64,000 nucleotides of DNA from Paraburkholderia aspalathi (GTDB lineage Bacteria; Pseudomonadota; Gammaproteobacteria; Burkholderiales; Burkholderiaceae), in contig NZ_FPBH01000003.1 in the NCBI RefSeq assembly GCF_900116445.1, forward strand, positions 310,001 to 374,000, written 5' to 3'. The notes under the pieces are model-generated. The model ran no database searches. It saw only the letters and a list, made by a program, of their open reading frames with translations, and was not told where the DNA came from. The translations under genes and the position numbers were made by a program. This document shows, piece by piece, positions 60,162 through 64,000 of this stretch. Every line of letters begins with the position of its first letter. The stretch's first letter is position 1.

Positions 60162-61503
60162 CGCACACAGGCCCTCGCAGCGCCCGCGCAAACTTTGCGC
60201 GGCGCTGACCAATGCTCTCACGCTTACGGGCGGCTTTGCGTCTCTAGCGTCGTTTGTGGTGCTCGTGGTGAGTGCCCCGCTCGCGCACGCCGAAGCGCCG
60301 CGCTTTGCGTTCGCGGTCATCGCCAGCACGATGCAAAGCCCCGCCGACGAAGCGCCCACCCAACGTCTGATTGACGCAATCGGCCGCGACCGCGACGTAT
60401 CGTTCGTCGTCTATGACGGCAATCTGAAGGGCGCGAAAGAAGCCTGCCGCGATGCGTTATACGAACGGCGCCACGCGCTGCTCGAAACATCGCGGCCCGC
60501 CCTCTTCTTCATTCCGGGCCAGCACGACTGGGCCGACTGCAGCACGGCTGAGGCCGGCGGCTTCGACCCGGTCGAGCGCCTCGATCAACTCCGCCAGACC
60601 CTCTTCACCGACTCCACCTCGATGGGTCAGAACCCGATCGCATTGACACGCGAGAGCGAAGTGTCGCGTTTCCGTCCGTTCCGGGAAAACGTGCGCTGGC
60701 AAGTCGGCGATACCGTGTTTGTCGGTCTGAACGCGCCGAGCCCGAACAATCACTATCTGACCGCGGGCGGCCGCAATGGTGAGTTTGAAGATCGCGTTAT
60801 CGCCAATGCATTCTGGCTCGAACATGCCGGCGAATATGCGAAACGCCGCGACGCGCGTGCGATTGTCGTATTCATTCAGGGCGACCCCGATCCGGAGCGC
60901 TACGAACGGCCCGACCGTTTCGCGTGGCTGCGCTTTGCGCGAAACACGCGACGCGACGGCTTTCTGGAATTCAAACGCAGCCTCGTCAAACTCGCGCAGA
61001 TTTTTCGCGGACCGGTGCTGGTGATTCATTGCGACGACGAACGCGCGAGCGCCGGCTTCGTGATCGATCAGCCGCTACGCAATGACAAGGGGATGCTGGT
61101 GACGAACCTCACGCGTGTCGCGCTTGCGCCGCATGATCGTCTTAACCAGTGGATTCAGATTGAAGCGGATCTCGGCAAGAAACCGCCGTTCCGCGTGAGT
61201 GTGCGCGACGTGCCGAAGCAAATGCCAATGCCGATAGCAGCACCGGCGCCGCAGCGCGAAGAGCCGGCCGCTTCGATGCCGGCCGTGCCCGCCTTGGGCC
61301 CCGCTTCCGAGTTGCCGCCGTTGTTGCAAACGCCCGGGCAGCAGCAACCGGACTCGCAGCAACACAGATCGACGGACGACGGCAACGGCGAGTATGGGCC
61401 TGCCATGTCCGGCCCGCCCGCCTCGACCGTTTTGCCGCACGCACCGAGTACGCCCTCAGGCGCGCCCAGTACGCCCGCAAGCTCAGTGCAGCGTGGGCCC
61501 TGA
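60148..61503 (+). CDS. Calcineurin-like metallophosphoesterase-fold secreted protein
   Basis: A 451-residue protein with an N-terminal membrane/signal segment (about residues 20-48, cleavage probably after LAHA). The fold resembles calcineurin-like phosphoesterases: FAVIASTM (where an active enzyme has D-x-H), VVYDGNLKG (where GD is expected) and [11 protein letters not shown] (a GNHD-like motif). The first two metal motifs are changed, so catalytic activity is doubtful. The C-terminal 110 residues are Pro/Gln/Ser-rich. It overlaps mutS by 14 bases, suggesting coupling, and its 3' end overlaps slyD by 21 bases on the other strand. Confidence 0.75.
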
Positions 61504-62025
61504 CTTGTCGTCTTCGGCTTCGTCGTCATCGTCATCGAGGACTTCGAGGCCGTCGGCGCCATGCGCGTGTTCGTGCTGGATTTCGTCTTCCGTAGCCGGA
61601 CGCACGTCCTTGACGGTCAGCGCGAAACGCAGCGCCATGCCGGCGAGCGGATGGTTGCCGTCGAGCACGACTTTGTCTTCCGCCACGTCGGTCACCACGT
61701 AGACGAGCGAATCGAGATCCTCATCGCCTTCTTCCGGCGTGCCTTCGAATTGCATGCCGACTTCGAGCGGTTCCGGGAAGCGATCGCGCGGCTCGATCTT
61801 CACGAGATCGGGATCGTACTCGCCGAACGCGTCTTGCGGCTCGAGCTGGATCTGAGTCTCGAAGCCGGCCTCGTGGCCGTCGAGCTCTTCCTCGATCTTG
61901 GGGAACGTGCCATCATAGCCGCCGTGCAGATAGACCATCGGCTCGTCGCTTTCTTCAATCAGATTGCCCTGCGCATCCGATAGCTTGTAAGCGACCGACA
62001 CGACGGTGTTCTTTGCGATTTTCAT
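61483..62025 (-). CDS. slyD: FKBP-type peptidyl-prolyl isomerase, SlyD family
   Basis: A 180-residue protein: FKBP halves (MKIAKNTVVSVAYKLSDAQGNLIEESDEPMVYLHGG and DSLVYVVTDVAEDKVVLDGNHPLAGMALRFALTVKDV) with an inserted-in-flap chaperone domain (IQLEPQDAFGEYDPDLV...). The C-terminal tail has a few His (HEHAHG) and an acidic stretch, instead of the long metal-binding tail of E. coli SlyD. It acts as a folding catalyst and chaperone. Divergent from the oxygenase gene, with only 32 bases between starts. Confidence 0.93.
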   Translation of the reverse strand: MKIAKNTVVSVAYKLSDAQGNLIEESDEPMVYLHGGYDGTFPKIEEELDGHEAGFETQIQLEPQDAFGEYDPDLVKIEPRDRFPEPLEVGMQFEGTPEEGDEDLDSLVYVVTDVAEDKVVLDGNHPLAGMALRFALTVKDVRPATEDEIQHEHAHGADGLEVLDDDDDEAEDDKSGPTLH

Positions 62026-62057
62026 TCGATTCTCCAGAATACAACTCACATTATACG

Positions 62058-63308
62058 ATGCCCAAGCGGCCCACTGACCACCCGGCCGATGCAGCTTCGG
62101 CACGGAATTCTTCGCCGGCTTCAAAGCCGGCTCGCCCTATTCTCCCGCCCTCGCCCGACACGCCCACGCCCTTGCTCGGCAATCTGACACCGTCGCAATT
62201 CATGCGCCGGTACTGGCAGAAGAAGCCGCTGCTGATCCGCCAGGCGATCCCGAACGTAGAGGCGCCGCTGTCGCGCGAGGAGTTTTTCGAGCTGGCCGAT
62301 CAGGACGAAGTCGAAGCACGTCTGATCACGCACTTTCGCAACAAATGGCAGTTGGAGCACGGCCCGTTCGCGCCGGATGAACTGCCCTCGCTCAAGCAGC
62401 GCGCCTGGACCTTGCTCGTACAAGGCGTGGATCTTTACGACGATCGCGCGCGCGCCTTGCTCGACCGTTTCCGCTTCGTGCCGGACGCGCGTCTGGACGA
62501 CCTGATGATTTCGTATGCGAGCGATGGCGGCGGCGTCGGCCCCCACTTCGATTCCTACGATGTGTTTCTTTTGCAAGTAAAAGGCAAGCGCCGGTGGCGA
62601 ATCAGTGCGCAGAAAGATCTGACACTCCAACCGGGTTTGCCGTTGAAAGTTTTACAGCATTTCGAAGCAGAAGAGGAATGGCTGCTCGAGCCGGGCGACA
62701 TGCTGTACCTGCCGCCGCATATCGCTCATGACGGTGTTGCCGAAGGCGAATGCATGACCTGCTCGATCGGTTTTCGCGCCCCGTCCGCGGGCGAATTGAC
62801 CGCGCAGTTCCTCTATCATCTGGCCGAACGCGGCGACTCGGCCGCGCGGCCCGATGCGCTTTATCGCGACCCGCAGCAAGCCGCAGTAGACCGTCCGGCA
62901 GCGCTGCCCGCCGCCTTGATCGAACGGGTTGGTTCGATCCTTGCTGGCGTCAAGTGGAGTGAGCAGGACATTGCGTCGTTCCTTGGCACGTACCTCAGCG
63001 AACCGAAGCCGAGCGTCGTGTTTGATCCGCCGCAACGACCGCTCAATGAAGCACGTTTCATCAGTCAGGCATCCAAGTCTGGCATTCGACTGGACCGCAA
63101 GACTAATTTGTTGTACAACCGCCGTTTTTTCTTCCTAAATGGAGAGGAAACGCCGTTTAATGGGGCCAAAAAGTGGTTGATTGACCTCGCTGACCACCGG
63201 TGTCTGAGTGCGAAACGCTTTGTAACACTCTCAGACGATTCGTCGGTGACAGCACTGCTTCACGAGTGGTATTGTGCGGGCTGGATACAAGTGGGCGAGC
63301 TTGCGTAA
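62058..63308 (+). CDS. JmjC-type cupin, ribosomal protein L16 arginine hydroxylase-like (YcfD/RoxA)
   Basis: A 416-residue 2-oxoglutarate/Fe(II) oxygenase. The N-terminal motif is TPSQFMRRYWQKKPLLIRQA; the metal site is GPHFDSYDVFLLQVKGKRRW (H-x-D) with a distal His in YLPPHIAHDGVAE; a C-terminal winged-helix-like dimer domain follows (FFFLNGEETPFNGAKKWLIDLADHR). Bacterial homologues hydroxylate Arg81 of ribosomal protein L16. It has a Pro/Ala-rich N-terminal extension of about 40 residues. Start at ATG 62058. Confidence 0.9.
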   Translation: MPKRPTDHPADAASARNSSPASKPARPILPPSPDTPTPLLGNLTPSQFMRRYWQKKPLLIRQAIPNVEAPLSREEFFELADQDEVEARLITHFRNKWQLEHGPFAPDELPSLKQRAWTLLVQGVDLYDDRARALLDRFRFVPDARLDDLMISYASDGGGVGPHFDSYDVFLLQVKGKRRWRISAQKDLTLQPGLPLKVLQHFEAEEEWLLEPGDMLYLPPHIAHDGVAEGECMTCSIGFRAPSAGELTAQFLYHLAERGDSAARPDALYRDPQQAAVDRPAALPAALIERVGSILAGVKWSEQDIASFLGTYLSEPKPSVVFDPPQRPLNEARFISQASKSGIRLDRKTNLLYNRRFFFLNGEETPFNGAKKWLIDLADHRCLSAKRFVTLSDDSSVTALLHEWYCAGWIQVGELA

Positions 63309-63400
63309 CTCTGCCCGCCTGTTATACCGTACTGTGAAATTTTGTATGAGAAAGACAACGTATTGACCCCGGATTTATGGATTGTCAGTACGAAAGTGCA

Positions 63401-63406
63401 TATAAT
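63401..63406 (+). promoter_or_regulatory. Possible -10 element for the Ala-rich lipoprotein gene
   Basis: A perfect TATAAT about 134 bases upstream of the lipoprotein start. The -35 is unclear: TTGTCA is only 13 bases upstream, and TTGACC (63363-63368) is too far. It implies a leader of roughly 125 bases. Confidence 0.45.
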
Positions 63407-63539
63407 TTCCGCCCAAGCCGTAGGGAAGATTCTAGCTCGTCAAAAGAGCGTCTCCACCAACGGCCCAGGTCGATGTTGGAGCACATTACCGGTATTATTT
63501 TGCGCTGTTGCTTACCTTTAACCATAAAAGGACGTGATC

Positions 63540-63800
63540 ATGAAGAAATCCCTCCTCGTAGCATCCCTGTTGGCAGCTGTGGCACTGGCTGCATGCAACA
63601 AGAGCAACGATCAAGCCGCTGCCCCGGCTAGCGACGCAGCTGCTGCTTCGGCACCGGCTGCTGCAGCTTCGGATTCGGCTGCTGCTGCATCGGGTGCGGC
63701 TGCTGCTGCGAGCGACGCTGCTGCTTCGGCTACGACCGCTGCTTCGGACGCAGGCGCTGCTGCTTCGGCTGCTGCTCCGGCTTCGGGCGCAAGCCAGTAA
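63540..63800 (+). CDS. Small alanine-rich lipoprotein
   Basis: An 86-residue lipoprotein: signal MKKSLLVASLLAAVALAA|C with the lipobox LAAC, then a mature part made almost only of Ala, Ser and Asp in short AAASDAAA-type repeats. It has no catalytic features and is probably a flexible, negatively charged envelope-anchored tail. ATG 63540 follows AAGGA by 7 bases; strong translation, a consensus -10 and a perfect terminator suggest a highly expressed monocistronic gene. Such short lipoproteins are common in Burkholderiaceae. Confidence 0.88.
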   Translation: MKKSLLVASLLAAVALAACNKSNDQAAAPASDAAAASAPAAAASDSAAAASGAAAAASDAAASATTAASDAGAAASAAAPASGASQ

Positions 63801-63872
63801 GCTGTCGCATAGGGTTCGCCTCTGGGCGAAAACTGCTCCGGGAAATCATCTCGATTTCCTGGGCAGTAAAGC

Positions 63873-63904
63873 AAAACGCCACGGATTCAAATCCGTGGCG
63901 TTTT
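63873..63904 (+). terminator. Strong intrinsic terminator after the lipoprotein gene
   Basis: A perfect 14-bp stem (AAAACGCCACGGAT with its complement) around TCAA. Being A- and T-flanked on both sides it can work in both directions, also for the minus-strand gene beyond. A smaller stem (GGAAATC/GATTTCC, 63841-63859) precedes it. Confidence 0.9.
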
Positions 63905-63950
63905 GTCATTTAAGCGCCGTTTTTTACAACGGCATTCGCTTAATCACCTG

Positions 63951-64000
63951 CTATTCAGCCGGCGTTGCGTTCTCTTCGAAGAATTCACGCACGACTTCGA
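63951..64000 (-). CDS. C-terminal end of a minus-strand gene (partial)
   Basis: The minus strand from the right edge reads EVVREFFEENATPAE and stops with TAG at 63951. The frame is open to the edge, and a hairpin (GCCGTT/AACGGC, 63916-63933) follows. Too little is visible to name the product. Confidence 0.5.
   Translation of the reverse strand, partial: EVVREFFEENATPAE

Overview
The window joins two different kinds of DNA. Positions about 42.6-64 kb carry a compact, GC-rich housekeeping block typical of Burkholderiaceae: tRNA-Ser(GCU), lysC, tilS, accA, an AlkA-type glycosylase, cysS, two peptidyl-prolyl isomerases, lpxH, cysE, trmJ, suhB, lplT, mutS, slyD and a ribosomal oxygenase. Gene content, order and protein sequences suggest Paraburkholderia or a close relative; this is recognition, not a database result. 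Positions 1-42.5 kb are accessory DNA ending against the 3' end of the tRNA-Ser gene, a classic integration site.

Left end (1-7 kb): genes of an ICEclc/PFGI-1-like integrative conjugative element, namely a TraG N-terminal-domain membrane protein, an antisense DUF3742 protein and a MobH (TraI_2) relaxase, with small unknown genes. No integrase lies in the window. From 7 to 22 kb a minus-strand operon encodes a lipoprotein (plus a decayed copy), a 2843-residue RTX protein with an N-terminal lipase domain, a type I secretion ABC transporter, its HlyD-type adaptor and a glycosyltransferase. The lipase and lipoprotein arrangement resembles a toxin with its immunity protein. A frameshifted csrA lies just upstream.

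From 22.5 to 34 kb lie two LysR regulators, a secreted lipocalin-like protein, an XRE-cupin regulator, a DoxX/GST/GST stress group, and a tightly coupled gene set: PRMT-like methyltransferase, O2- and PLP-dependent arginine hydroxylase-like protein, small PIN-like protein, DapA-family aldolase, haem-oxygenase-like di-iron oxygenase, Rieske protein and a c-type cytochrome. The five central genes match, in type and order, what I know of the azomycin (2-nitroimidazole) pathway from L-arginine. A 74-bp promoter element is shared between the lipocalin gene next to the first LysR gene and the methyltransferase gene, suggesting one regulator for both.

From 34 to 42.3 kb is a defence-like region: a frameshifted methyltransferase, a five-gene minus-strand operon (zinc-hook SMC-like ATPase, possible ADP-ribosyltransferase-like protein, membrane-anchored ExoVII-large-subunit-like protein, PD-(D/E)XK-like protein, small helical protein) and an Mrr-like nuclease beside the tRNA. 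I do not recognise this operon as a named defence system.

The core block holds a minus-strand run cysS-alkA-accA-tilS-lysC and a mostly plus-strand run from the TPR gene to the end. Starts were chosen by Shine-Dalgarno sequences, family length and overlap with neighbours. All functions are inferred by reading the sequence, without searches.
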